DNA of 63,775 nucleotides. It comes from Chitinophaga pinensis. Its GTDB lineage: Bacteria > Pseudomonadota > Gammaproteobacteria > Burkholderiales > Burkholderiaceae_C. The stretch spans positions 1 through 63,775 of the forward strand of contig CALPRQ020000019.1 in NCBI GenBank assembly GCA_943326015.2, given 5' to 3'. Both the position numbers and the translations under genes were made by a program. A model generated the notes under the pieces. It saw only the letters and a list, made by a program, of their open reading frames with translations, did not search any database and was not told the origin of the DNA. This document shows, in pieces, positions 52,173 through 61,690 of the stretch. Each line of letters begins with the position of its first letter. Position 1 is the first letter of the stretch.

Positions 52173-53738
52173 TCAGCGGGCAAGCGCCAGCGTTTCCACC
52201 TCGAACCCCACCACGCTGCGCTGTTCCTTGCTGAACTCGACCCCGATCAGGTGGATGGGTTCGCCGCGCGCGCGATACTTGTCCGCGTAGCCCCGGTCCT
52301 TGATCTGTTGCAATGCACGCCCTTCGGGCACCAGCTCGACCACCTTGAACTCGAACAGGTAGACCTGGCCGTTGAACAGCACGGCCATGTCGATGCGACC
52401 GTGGTGGGTCACGTCTTCGAGCCGGATGTCCAGGCCGAGCGCGGCGAAGTGACTGTAGAAGACGCTGGCGTAGTAGCCTTCGTAGTTCGCGATAGGGTTG
52501 CTGCGGTACCAGTCGTTGGGGATGCTGGCGAATAGCGCCGTGAACAGTGCTTGCAGGCTGGCGAAATCGTTGCGCTTGAGGCACTGCAACAGCTGCAGCC
52601 GCTGCGTCAAGCCCTGCGAGCCCGGCAAGCCCAGGCGTGGCAGCAGCGCCTTGTTCAGGCTGCTGCGGACTTCCCGGTTGGGATAGCCCAGCGTATAGAC
52701 CCATTCACCCGGCAGGACTTCCTCGGCGCCATGCAAGGTCAGGTAGCCGGCCTGGAACAGCAGGGCGTCGGTCTCGATGTGGTCGACGTCGAAGCTCGAC
52801 AGCAACTCCAGGTCCGTGACATGCCTGTCGAGAGCGGGCGTGAAAGTCTGGCGCTGCGTCAGCAACTCGACCAGGAAGGTCGGCGTGCCGGTCTCGAACC
52901 AGTAGGGCCTGAACTCGCGTTCACTGAACAGCAGCAGCAGATCGAAAGGGTTGTAGACGCTGGTGCCAGTCCAGTTGTAGCCGTTGTACCAGCGCCGGAT
53001 CTCGTCGCGGTCGAGCCCGGGGAGCTCGTGCGCGAACACGGTGTCGACATCGTCATCGGTGTAGCCGCAGATGGACGAATACTCGGTCGAGACCGTGATG
53101 TCACGCAGGTTGTTGAGCCCCGAGAACAACGAGACCTTGCTGAACTTGGAGACGCCCGTCAGCAGCGCGAACTTGATGTGCGCGTCCTCGTCCTTGAGCA
53201 CCGAATACAGGTTGCGCAGCCCGTCGCGCATCTGGCGCGCCACCTCGGGCTCGGTGATGTTGTCGAGGATGGGCTTGTCGTATTCGTCTATCAGCACCAC
53301 GACGCGCTGGCCGCTGGCCGCCTGCGCACGGCGGATCAGCTGCGAAAACAGATCCGCGCTGTCCTGGTCCTGTGGCGGCTCAAGTCCCAGGCGATCGTAG
53401 TTGTCCTGTAGCAGCAGTGGGATGCGCTGTTTCAGTTCGGCCAGGCTGCTCAGCACACCCCGGCCAAAACTGATCCGGATCACTGGGTAGGTCTGGGACC
53501 AGTCCCAACGCGTATCAGCATGCAGCCCGTGGAACAGTTCACGCCGGCCCTCGAACAGCTCGGCGATGGTATCGAGCAGCAGGCTCTTGCCGAAGCGGCG
53601 CGGTCGGCTCAGGAAATAGTACTTGCCCTCGTCGATCAGGCGCAGGATCTGCGGCGTCTTGTCGACGTAGTAATGGCCTTCCTGCCGGATCTCGGCGAAG
53701 TTCTGGATGCCGATCGGCAGCTTCTTGCGGTGGCGCAT
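52173..53738 (-). CDS. AAA-ATPase_like / PD-(D/E)XK nuclease protein (DUF1703 type), copy B
   Basis: 521 aa, same domain layout as copy A: MRHRKKLPIGIQNF start, Walker A variant RPRRFGKSLL, Walker B VVVLIDEYDKPI, C-terminal RIDMAVLF then YLFEFKVVE. Most residues match copy A; the clearest difference is residues about 95-135 (QDNYDRLGLEPPQDQDSADL here). Same strand as copy A and 8.8 kb from it (stop to start), so the pair forms long direct repeats. It lies divergently next to the groESL promoter. Confidence 0.85.
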   Translation of the reverse strand: MRHRKKLPIGIQNFAEIRQEGHYYVDKTPQILRLIDEGKYYFLSRPRRFGKSLLLDTIAELFEGRRELFHGLHADTRWDWSQTYPVIRISFGRGVLSSLAELKQRIPLLLQDNYDRLGLEPPQDQDSADLFSQLIRRAQAASGQRVVVLIDEYDKPILDNITEPEVARQMRDGLRNLYSVLKDEDAHIKFALLTGVSKFSKVSLFSGLNNLRDITVSTEYSSICGYTDDDVDTVFAHELPGLDRDEIRRWYNGYNWTGTSVYNPFDLLLLFSEREFRPYWFETGTPTFLVELLTQRQTFTPALDRHVTDLELLSSFDVDHIETDALLFQAGYLTLHGAEEVLPGEWVYTLGYPNREVRSSLNKALLPRLGLPGSQGLTQRLQLLQCLKRNDFASLQALFTALFASIPNDWYRSNPIANYEGYYASVFYSHFAALGLDIRLEDVTHHGRIDMAVLFNGQVYLFEFKVVELVPEGRALQQIKDRGYADKYRARGEPIHLIGVEFSKEQRSVVGFEVETLALAR

Positions 53739-53778
53739 GGCAGGATTGTTCCACGAACAGAGTTTGCGAGGCCGACTC

Positions 53779-53807
53779 TTGAAAAGGCCTGTACCAGCCC
53801 TTATGAT
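53779..53807 (+). promoter_or_regulatory. sigma-70 promoter of groESL
   Basis: TTGAAA (53779-53784), 17-bp spacer, TATGAT (53802-53807). The -10 abuts and shares one base with the CIRCE element, so HrcA binding would block initiation. Confidence 0.85.
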
Positions 53808-53833
53808 TAGCACTCGATGGCAGCGAGTGCTAA
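53807..53833. promoter_or_regulatory. CIRCE element (HrcA operator)
   Basis: TTAGCACTC, nine bases, GAGTGCTAA: a perfect match to the consensus. HrcA represses groESL at normal temperature. Confidence 0.97.
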
Positions 53834-53888
53834 CAACACCCCAGCCAGCCCTGACAACCCTTGTGTCTTTGAATTCGGAGGTAATCCC

Positions 53889-54179
53889 ATGAAACTGCGT
53901 CCCCTCGCCGATCGCGTGATCGTCAAGCGCCTGGAAAACGAAACCAAGACCGCTTCGGGCATCTACATCCCCGACAACGCCGCCGAGAAGCCCGATCAGG
54001 GCGAAGTGCTGGCCGTCGGCCCGGGCAAGACCAATGACAAGGGCGAGACCAAGGCCCTGACCGTCAAGGTCGGCGACCGCGTCCTGTTCGGCAAGTACAG
54101 CGGCCAGACCGTCAAGATCGACGGCGACGAGCTGCTGGTCATGAAGGAAGACGACCTGTTCGCAGTCGTTGAGGCCTGA
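53889..54179 (+). CDS. groES: co-chaperonin GroES
   Basis: 96 aa, normal. Lid of the GroEL folding chamber. [15 protein letters not shown] start, mobile loop [14 protein letters not shown] (about 18-31), [15 protein letters not shown] (about 69-83). Ribosome binding site GGAGG before ATG 53889. First gene of groESL; 89 bp before groEL. Confidence 0.97.
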   Translation: MKLRPLADRVIVKRLENETKTASGIYIPDNAAEKPDQGEVLAVGPGKTNDKGETKALTVKVGDRVLFGKYSGQTVKIDGDELLVMKEDDLFAVVEA

Positions 54180-54188
54180 TGATTTTGC

Positions 54189-54232
54189 GGGACAGACCCA
54201 GCGACGCGCGTAGCGCAGGCTGACTCTGTCCC
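54189..54232. repeat. inverted repeat between groES and groEL
   Basis: GGGACAGA (54189-54196) and TCTGTCCC (54225-54232), enclosing further complementary bases (CAGC/GCTG and GCG/CGC steps), so a 44-bp hairpin forms in the intercistronic mRNA. Looks like a REP-type palindrome or an mRNA processing/stability hairpin. Confidence 0.6.
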
Positions 54233-54265
54233 CAACTGAATAACGTAAGTATTTAAGGAATCTGA

Positions 54266-55915
<1,650 letters not shown>

Positions 55916-55955
55916 TCCCTGCCTGACGGCTGCGACTGCGGCCGTCGCTAGGAAC

Positions 55956-55988
55956 AACCCGCCTGGGGCTTTCCCGGCGGGTTTTTTT
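55956..55988 (+). terminator. intrinsic terminator of groESL
   Basis: CCCGCC (55958-55963), 12-base loop, GGCGGG (55976-55981), then seven T. Lies 40 bases after the groEL stop. Confidence 0.9.
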
Positions 55989-56033
55989 GTGTCCGGCGCT
56001 GGCGGCGCGGCGCGCGGTTTACGATCAGCTGCC

Positions 56034-57725
56034 ATGACTCGACTGCACCGCTTGTTCCCCTTCCTGTCCTGGCCCAGGCCCGATGCGGCCTTGCTGCGCG
56101 GCGAGGCCATGGCGGGGCTGGCCGTCGGGCTGATGGTGATTCCGCAGGGCGTGGCCTATGCGGCGCTGGCCGGCATGCCGCTGGTGACGGGCATCTATGC
56201 CTCGATGCTGCCGGCGCTGCTGGCGGTGCTGTTCAGCAGCTCGGTTCGGCTGTCGGTCGGCCCCACCGCCTTGAGCTGCCTGCTGGTCAGTGCCTCGCTC
56301 AGCGGCTTGGCCGAGCCCGGCAGCGCGCGCTGGGTCGAGCTGGCGGTCTGGCTGGCGCTGTTGTCGGGACTGCTCCAGATCTTGCTCGGCTTCATGCGCT
56401 TTGGCTGGCTGCTCAATCTGGTCAACGCCCCGGTGCTGATGGCTTTCACGCAGGCGGCGGCGCTGCTGATCACGGCGTCGCAGTTGCGCAACCTGCTCGG
56501 CATCAGCCTGAGCTGGAGCGCCTGGCTGCAGGCGCCCGCGCTGCACTGGCCCTCGCTGGCCTTCGGCCTGGTCAGTCTGGCCTTGCTGCAGCTGTCGCGG
56601 CGCTGGAAGCCGGCCTTCCCGTCGGTGCTGCTGATCGTGCTGGTCAGCGCCACCCTGTCCTGGGCGCTGGACTTCGAGGCAGGTGGCGGCCAGGTGATCG
56701 GCGCGCTGCCCCAGGGCCTGCCGGCGTTCTACCTGCCGGCGCTGCCCGAACTGTCGACCCTGAACCAGCTGCTGCTGCCGACGCTGATCATCACGCTGGT
56801 GAGCTTTCTCGAAACCGCCTCCAGCGCCAAGGTCGACAACGAGCACCAGGGCACGCGCTGGAACCAGAACCAGGACCTGATCGGCCAGGGTCTGGGCAAG
56901 CTGGCGGCGGGCTTCAGCGGCGCCTTCCCGACCAGCTCGTCCTTCTCGCGCTCGGCGCTCAACCTGTATGCGGGGGCGCGCACCGGCTGGGCCACGGTGT
57001 TCTCGGTCGTGGTCGTGTTCGGCGCGCTGCTGGTCTTCACGCCGGTGCTGCGCCATGTGCCGCAGGCGGTGCTGGCCGCGATCGTGCTGGTCGCCGTGCT
57101 GGGGCTGGTCAAGCCACGCGAGTTCGCACGCCTGTGGCGCATCTCCAGAGTGGAGGCAGTCATCGCGGGCGTGACTTTCGCCATCACCCTGCTGGCGGCG
57201 CCGCAACTGTACTGGGGCGTGCTGGCCGGCGTGCTGATGGCGCTGAGCCGGTTCGTGTTCCAGCGCCTGCACCCGCGCATCATCGAGGTCGGGCGGCACC
57301 CGGACGGCAGCCTGCGCGATCGCCACCTGTGGAAGCTGCCGCCGCTGGCCGCACACACCTATGCGCTGCGCATGGACGAGGCGCTGGATTTCGCCACCGC
57401 CGCCGACTTCGAGCGCGCCATCGTCGAGCATCTGGCCCGGCACCCGGATACCGAGCAGGTCTGCCTGTTCGCCCAGCCGATCAACCACATCGATGTCACC
57501 GGGGTCGATCTGTTCGCCAAGCTGGTGCGGCAGTTGCAGGCGCGTCAGATCATGCTGCACATCAGCGGCATCAAGCTGCCGGTCGAGCGGGCGCTGCGCC
57601 GCGCGGGCTGTCTGCAGGCGTCGCCTCAGCTGGCGCTTTACCGCACCGATGCCGAAGCGCTGGCGGCCCTGCAGCGGCAAGGCCGGTCGGCGGACATGCC
57701 CTGCGAGCCCTGGCCGGTGATCTGA
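56034..57725 (+). CDS. SulP-family anion transporter with STAS domain
   Basis: 563 aa. Residues about 20-410 hold some 12-14 hydrophobic segments with GLMVIPQGVAYAALAGMP (about 30-47), the SulP signature. Residues about 440-545 are a cytoplasmic STAS domain (CLFAQPINHIDVTGVDLFAK). Family members move sulfate, bicarbonate or dicarboxylates; substrate not decidable. ATG 56034 gives MTRLHRLF; upstream codons cross the groEL terminator. Confidence 0.9.
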   Translation: MTRLHRLFPFLSWPRPDAALLRGEAMAGLAVGLMVIPQGVAYAALAGMPLVTGIYASMLPALLAVLFSSSVRLSVGPTALSCLLVSASLSGLAEPGSARWVELAVWLALLSGLLQILLGFMRFGWLLNLVNAPVLMAFTQAAALLITASQLRNLLGISLSWSAWLQAPALHWPSLAFGLVSLALLQLSRRWKPAFPSVLLIVLVSATLSWALDFEAGGGQVIGALPQGLPAFYLPALPELSTLNQLLLPTLIITLVSFLETASSAKVDNEHQGTRWNQNQDLIGQGLGKLAAGFSGAFPTSSSFSRSALNLYAGARTGWATVFSVVVVFGALLVFTPVLRHVPQAVLAAIVLVAVLGLVKPREFARLWRISRVEAVIAGVTFAITLLAAPQLYWGVLAGVLMALSRFVFQRLHPRIIEVGRHPDGSLRDRHLWKLPPLAAHTYALRMDEALDFATAADFERAIVEHLARHPDTEQVCLFAQPINHIDVTGVDLFAKLVRQLQARQIMLHISGIKLPVERALRRAGCLQASPQLALYRTDAEALAALQRQGRSADMPCEPWPVI

Positions 57726-57774
57726 AACGGCCTGCCCTGGCAGCGAGATTCGCGCTGCGCGACCTCTACCACAA

Positions 57775-57790
57775 ACACTATAGGTAGTGG
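57775..57790. promoter_or_regulatory. NrdR box 1
   Basis: ACACTATAGGTAGTGG, matching the consensus ACACWATATNTWGTGT in its palindromic frame. Pairs with box 2; the boxes start 31 bp apart (three helical turns), the usual arrangement for NrdR, the ATP/dATP-sensing repressor of ribonucleotide reductases. Confidence 0.8.
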
Positions 57791-57805
57791 CAAAAATAAT
57801 TTATG

Positions 57806-57821
57806 GCACTACATATAGTGC
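57806..57821. promoter_or_regulatory. NrdR box 2
   Basis: GCACTACATATAGTGC, palindromic and close to the NrdR consensus. Lies next to an AT-rich stretch (AAAAATAATTTAT, 57,792-57,804) likely to be the nrdJ promoter core. Confidence 0.82.
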
Positions 57822-57850
57822 CAACAGACGTTCGCCGCTAGAATTCGGTC

Positions 57851-57881
57851 GCTGCCCGCATGACCGGGCGGCAGGTTTTTT
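57851..57881 (+). terminator. terminator-like hairpin in the nrdJ leader
   Basis: GCTGCCCG (57851-57858), loop CATGAC, CGGGCGGC (57865-57872), then AGG and six T (57876-57881). Lies between the NrdR boxes and the nrdJ start, in the sense direction, so it could attenuate nrdJ. No B12-box sequence was recognised nearby. Confidence 0.55.
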
Positions 57882-57974
57882 CGGGCTCGGGCAGTCCGAG
57901 CGGCGCCCCTGCTGGCGCCCCCACTGCCCGCCCTGCGGCACCGGTCCACCCGGCTGCCCCCACCAGAATCTAGG

Positions 57975-60900
57975 ATGAAGATGAAACTCGACGACCTGCA
58001 TCTGTCGGCCAATGCAATGGCCCCGCAACCGATCAGCCTGGACGTGCTGCGCGAGAAATACCTCAAGGGCGACGAGTCCGGCATCGAGGACCTGTACGCC
58101 CGCGTGGCGCGCGCGCTGGCCTCGGTCGAGCAGCCCGAGCTGCGCGATGAATACGAGGCGCGCTTCCTGCAGAACCTGCGCGCCGGCGCGATCGGCGCCG
58201 GCCGCATCATGAGCGCGGCCGGCACCGACATCCAGGCCACGCTGATCAACTGCTTCGTGCAGCCGGTGGGCGACTGCATCCAGGGCGTCGATGACGAGGG
58301 CTTCCCGGGCATCTACGAGGCACTGCGCGAGGCCGCCGAGACCATGCGCCGTGGCGGCGGCGTGGGCTACGACTTCTCGCGCATCCGTCCCAAGGGCGCG
58401 CGTGTCAAGGGCACGGCGTCGATGGCATCGGGTCCGTGCAGCTACATCAATGTGTTCGACCAGTCCTGCTCGACGGTCGAGAGCGCCGGCGCGCGCCGCG
58501 GCGCCCAGATGGGCGTGCTGCGCATCGACCACCCGGATGTGCGCGAGTTCATCACCGCCAAGCGCACCCCGGGCCGCTGGAACAACTTCAACGTCTCGGT
58601 CGGCGTGTCGGACGCCTTCATGCAGGCCGTCGTCAACGACGCCCCGTGGGATCTGGTACACCGCGCCATGCCGGGCGAAAACCTGCTGGCCGCCGGCGCT
58701 CGCCAGCGCGCCGACGACCTCTGGGTCTACCAGACCGTGCCGGCGCGCGAGTTGTGGGACACGGTGATGAAGTCGGCCTACGACTTCGCCGAGCCGGGCA
58801 TCCTGTTCCTGGACAACATCAACAGCGACAACAACCTGGGCTACTGCGAGACCATCGCGGCGACCAACCCCTGCGTGACGGCTGACAGCTGGGTCATGAC
58901 GGAAGACGGCCCGCGCCAGGTCGCCAGCCTGATCGGTCAGGATTTCAAGGCCGTGATCGACGGCCGCAGCTACCGGCTGCAGAGCCAGGGTTTCTTCGAA
59001 ACCGGCCACAAGCCGGTGCTGAGCCTGCGCACCCGCGAGGGCTACCGCCTGCGCCTGACCGCCGACCACCGCGTGCGCCGTGTCGCCCGCAAGACCCGCT
59101 ACAGCCTGGAGCTGGACTGGGTGGAAGCGGGCCAGCTGCAGGCGGGCGACGAGATCGTGCTCAACGATCACCGTGCACTGACCGGCTGGAGCGGTCAGGG
59201 CAACGAGGCAGAAGGTTATCTGATCGGTCTGCTGCTGGGTGATGGCACGCTGAAGGCTGACAAGGCCGTTTTGTCGGTCTGGGCGCCCGAATTGCGCATG
59301 GTCGGCCAGGACGGTCCGGTCATGCGTGCCGGCAATGGCATCATGCGCGCGGCCGAGGCCGCCGCCGCGACGCTGCCGCATCGCGCCGATTTCCAGGGCT
59401 TCCAGCGTCCGCTGACCGGCCGCGGCGAAGCCCGTCTGGCGAGCGCTGCGCTGCGCGATCTGGCCTTCAACCTGGGCATGAGCGCGGGCAACAAGCGCAT
59501 CACGCCGGCGATCGAGCAACAGTCATCGGCTTTCGCCGAAGGCCTGCTGCGCGGCCTGTTCGATGCCGACGGCAGCGTGCAGGGTACGCAGGACAAGGGC
59601 GTGAGCATCCGCCTGTCGCAGAGCGACGCCGAGCTGCTCGAAGCCGCACAGCGCATGCTGCTGCGCCTGGGCATCGTGTCCACCCTGTACCGCAACCGCC
59701 GTCCAGCCGGCCTGAGCCTGCTGCCCAATGGCCAGGGCGGCAGCGCCCAATACCCCACCCTGGCCCAGCATGAGCTGGTGATCAGCGGCGACAACCTGCG
59801 CGTGTTCGCCGACCGCATCGGTTTTGCCGATGAGGACAAGGCCGAGCGACTGGAGCAGGTGCTGGCCTCGTACCGGCGCGAGCTCAACCGCGAGCGCTTC
59901 ATCGCCACCGTCGAATCGTTGCAAGCCGATGGCGAGGAAACGGTCTACGACGTGACGGTGGACGATATCCATGCCTTCGATGCCAACGGCCTGGTGGTGC
60001 ACAACTGCGGCGAGCAGCCCTTGCCGTCCTACGGCTGCTGCGACCTCGGTCCGGTGATCCTGCCGCGCTTCGTGCGCAACGCCTTCGGGCGCCAGGGCGA
60101 GGCCGGCTTCGACTTCGAGGCCTTCGAGCAGGTCGTCGCGCTGCAGGTGCGCGCGCTCGACAACGTGCTCGACCTGACCTGGTGGCCGCTGCCGCAACAG
60201 AACGAGGAGTCCAGGTCCAAGCGCCGCATCGGCGTCGGCTTCACCGGCATGGGCAACACGCTGACGCTGCTCAACCTGCGCTACGACAGCGAAGCCGGCC
60301 GATCGATGGCGGCCCGCATCGCCGAGTGCATGCGCGACGCCGCCTACCGCGCCTCGGTCGAGCTGGCCCGGGAGAAAGGCGCCTTCCCGCTGTTCGACGC
60401 CGACGGCTACCTCAAGGCCGGCAGCTTCGCCAGCCGCCTGCCCGATGACCTCCAGCAGGCGATCCGCCAGCACGGCATCCGCAACAGCCACCTGCTGTCG
60501 ATCGCGCCGACCGGCACCGTGAGCCTGGCCTTTGCCGACAACGCCTCCAACGGCATCGAGCCGGCGTTCTCCTGGACCTACACGCGCAAGAAGCGCGAGG
60601 CCGACGGCAGCCGCAGCGAGTACCAGGTGCAGGACCATGCCTGGCGGGTCTGGCAGGAGCTCGGCGGTGACCCGAATCAGCTGCCCGAGGGCTTCGTCAA
60701 TGCGCTCGAGATGAAGGCGGCCGACCACATCGGCATGATGCAGGCGGTCCAGCCCTTCGTCGATACCGCGATCTCCAAGACCGTCAACGTGCCGGCCGAC
60801 TACCCCTACGAGGACTTCAAGGGCCTGTACCTGCAGGCCTGGCACGCGCGCCTCAAGGGCCTGGCGACCTACCGCCCCAACAGCATCCTGGGCTCGGTGC

Positions 60901-61574
60901 TCGAAGTGACCCCGGCACCTGCTGCCGAGCCGGTACCGGCCGCGGCACCCGCACCGGCGGCAGCTGCCCCGTTCGACCCGATGCGCACCGTGATCGAGAG
61001 CCGCCCCAAGGGCGCGCTGTCGGCGGTGGCCGACAAGCTTGAGTACTGGACCCAGGAAGGCCAGCAGACGCTCTACTTGATCGTCTCCTTCCTGCCGGTG
61101 GCCGATGGCAACGGCAAGATGGTGGACCGCGCGGTCGAGTTCTTCATGCCGGTCGGCCAGAGCAACGAGTCGCAGCAGTGGATCACTTCGAGCATGCGCC
61201 TGCTGTCGCTGGCCGCGCGCGGCGGCTTCCTGGAGCGCGCACTGAGCGACATGCGCAAGGTGGCATGGGACCGTGGCCCGGTACGGCTGGGCACCCACGA
61301 GCGCGAGGACGGCGCCCGCATCCCGATGTGGCACGACTCCGAGGTGGCGGCGATCGCCTTTGCGATCCAGAACATCCTGACGCTGCGCGCCAAGCAGAAC
61401 GAGCAGTCCGAACAGCTCAACCTGCCGCTGGCGGAGCAGGAACTGGCGCTCGCCCCCGAGGCCCCGCCGGTGATGGCCGGCAAGAAATGCACCGAATGCG
61501 GCGCCCATGCCGTGATCAAGAAGGACGGCTGCGAGTACTGCACGCAGTGTGGCCACCTGGGCAGCTGCGGCTGA
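57975..61574 (+). CDS. nrdJ: coenzyme-B12-dependent ribonucleotide reductase (class II) with intein
   Basis: 1199 aa precursor; 821 aa after removal of the 378-residue intein. Reduces ribonucleotides to deoxyribonucleotides using adenosylcobalamin. Host features: NCFVQPVGD (about 92-100), RRGGGVGYDFSRIRP (about 120-134), the active-site N-P-C-G-E split by the intein (Asn-Pro at 298-299; Cys at 678 onward as CGEQPLPSYGCCDLG), and NSHLLSIAPTGTVSL. A Pro/Ala linker (about 980-1000) leads to a C-terminal cysteine cluster (CTECG, CEYCTQCG) typical of NrdJ redox tails. ATG 57981 is an alternative start. Probably NrdR-controlled. Confidence 0.95.
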   Translation: MKMKLDDLHLSANAMAPQPISLDVLREKYLKGDESGIEDLYARVARALASVEQPELRDEYEARFLQNLRAGAIGAGRIMSAAGTDIQATLINCFVQPVGDCIQGVDDEGFPGIYEALREAAETMRRGGGVGYDFSRIRPKGARVKGTASMASGPCSYINVFDQSCSTVESAGARRGAQMGVLRIDHPDVREFITAKRTPGRWNNFNVSVGVSDAFMQAVVNDAPWDLVHRAMPGENLLAAGARQRADDLWVYQTVPARELWDTVMKSAYDFAEPGILFLDNINSDNNLGYCETIAATNPCVTADSWVMTEDGPRQVASLIGQDFKAVIDGRSYRLQSQGFFETGHKPVLSLRTREGYRLRLTADHRVRRVARKTRYSLELDWVEAGQLQAGDEIVLNDHRALTGWSGQGNEAEGYLIGLLLGDGTLKADKAVLSVWAPELRMVGQDGPVMRAGNGIMRAAEAAAATLPHRADFQGFQRPLTGRGEARLASAALRDLAFNLGMSAGNKRITPAIEQQSSAFAEGLLRGLFDADGSVQGTQDKGVSIRLSQSDAELLEAAQRMLLRLGIVSTLYRNRRPAGLSLLPNGQGGSAQYPTLAQHELVISGDNLRVFADRIGFADEDKAERLEQVLASYRRELNRERFIATVESLQADGEETVYDVTVDDIHAFDANGLVVHNCGEQPLPSYGCCDLGPVILPRFVRNAFGRQGEAGFDFEAFEQVVALQVRALDNVLDLTWWPLPQQNEESRSKRRIGVGFTGMGNTLTLLNLRYDSEAGRSMAARIAECMRDAAYRASVELAREKGAFPLFDADGYLKAGSFASRLPDDLQQAIRQHGIRNSHLLSIAPTGTVSLAFADNASNGIEPAFSWTYTRKKREADGSRSEYQVQDHAWRVWQELGGDPNQLPEGFVNALEMKAADHIGMMQAVQPFVDTAISKTVNVPADYPYEDFKGLYLQAWHARLKGLATYRPNSILGSVLEVTPAPAAEPVPAAAPAPAAAAPFDPMRTVIESRPKGALSAVADKLEYWTQEGQQTLYLIVSFLPVADGNGKMVDRAVEFFMPVGQSNESQQWITSSMRLLSLAARGGFLERALSDMRKVAWDRGPVRLGTHEREDGARIPMWHDSEVAAIAFAIQNILTLRAKQNEQSEQLNLPLAEQELALAPEAPPVMAGKKCTECGAHAVIKKDGCEYCTQCGHLGSCG
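58872..60005 (+). other. intein with LAGLIDADG homing endonuclease, in NrdJ
   Basis: 378 residues from Cys (CVTADSWVMTEDG, block A) to Asn in VVHN, followed by extein Cys. Block B LRLTADHRV with the TxxH motif; endonuclease motifs LIGLLLGDG and LLRGLFDADG; block F TVYDVTVDDIHAF; block G NGLVVHNC. All splicing residues (Cys1, block B His, penultimate His-Asn, Cys+1) and both LAGLIDADG acids are present, so splicing and nuclease activity are plausible. The insertion point is N-P|C-G-E, directly before the thiyl-radical cysteine. Confidence 0.95.
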
Positions 61575-61587
61575 TATTGGCCCGGAC

Positions 61588-61620
61588 TGCTACGTGCGTC
61601 AGGCGCAGGCGTACGTAGCA
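61588..61620. repeat. 11-bp inverted repeat between nrdJ and tctB
   Basis: TGCTACGTGCG (61588-61598) and CGTACGTAGCA (61610-61620), one mismatch (G-T in RNA). Followed by TCCACAATTTT. It may terminate nrdJ transcripts weakly or be an operator of tctBA. Confidence 0.5.
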
Positions 61621-61690
61621 TCCACAATTTTCCTGTCGTGGTGGCTAGGGGACAATCCGTCCCACTAGTAAAACTACGAGAGGAGTTCAC

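Noticed and set aside
57822..57974. Adenosylcobalamin riboswitch in the nrdJ leader
   Set aside because: No B12-box or the expected size of about 200 nt was recognised; only a terminator-like hairpin is supported.
59523..61556. 677-aa minus-strand ORF opposite nrdJ
   Set aside because: Shadow ORF; NrdJ and intein motifs are unambiguous on the plus strand.
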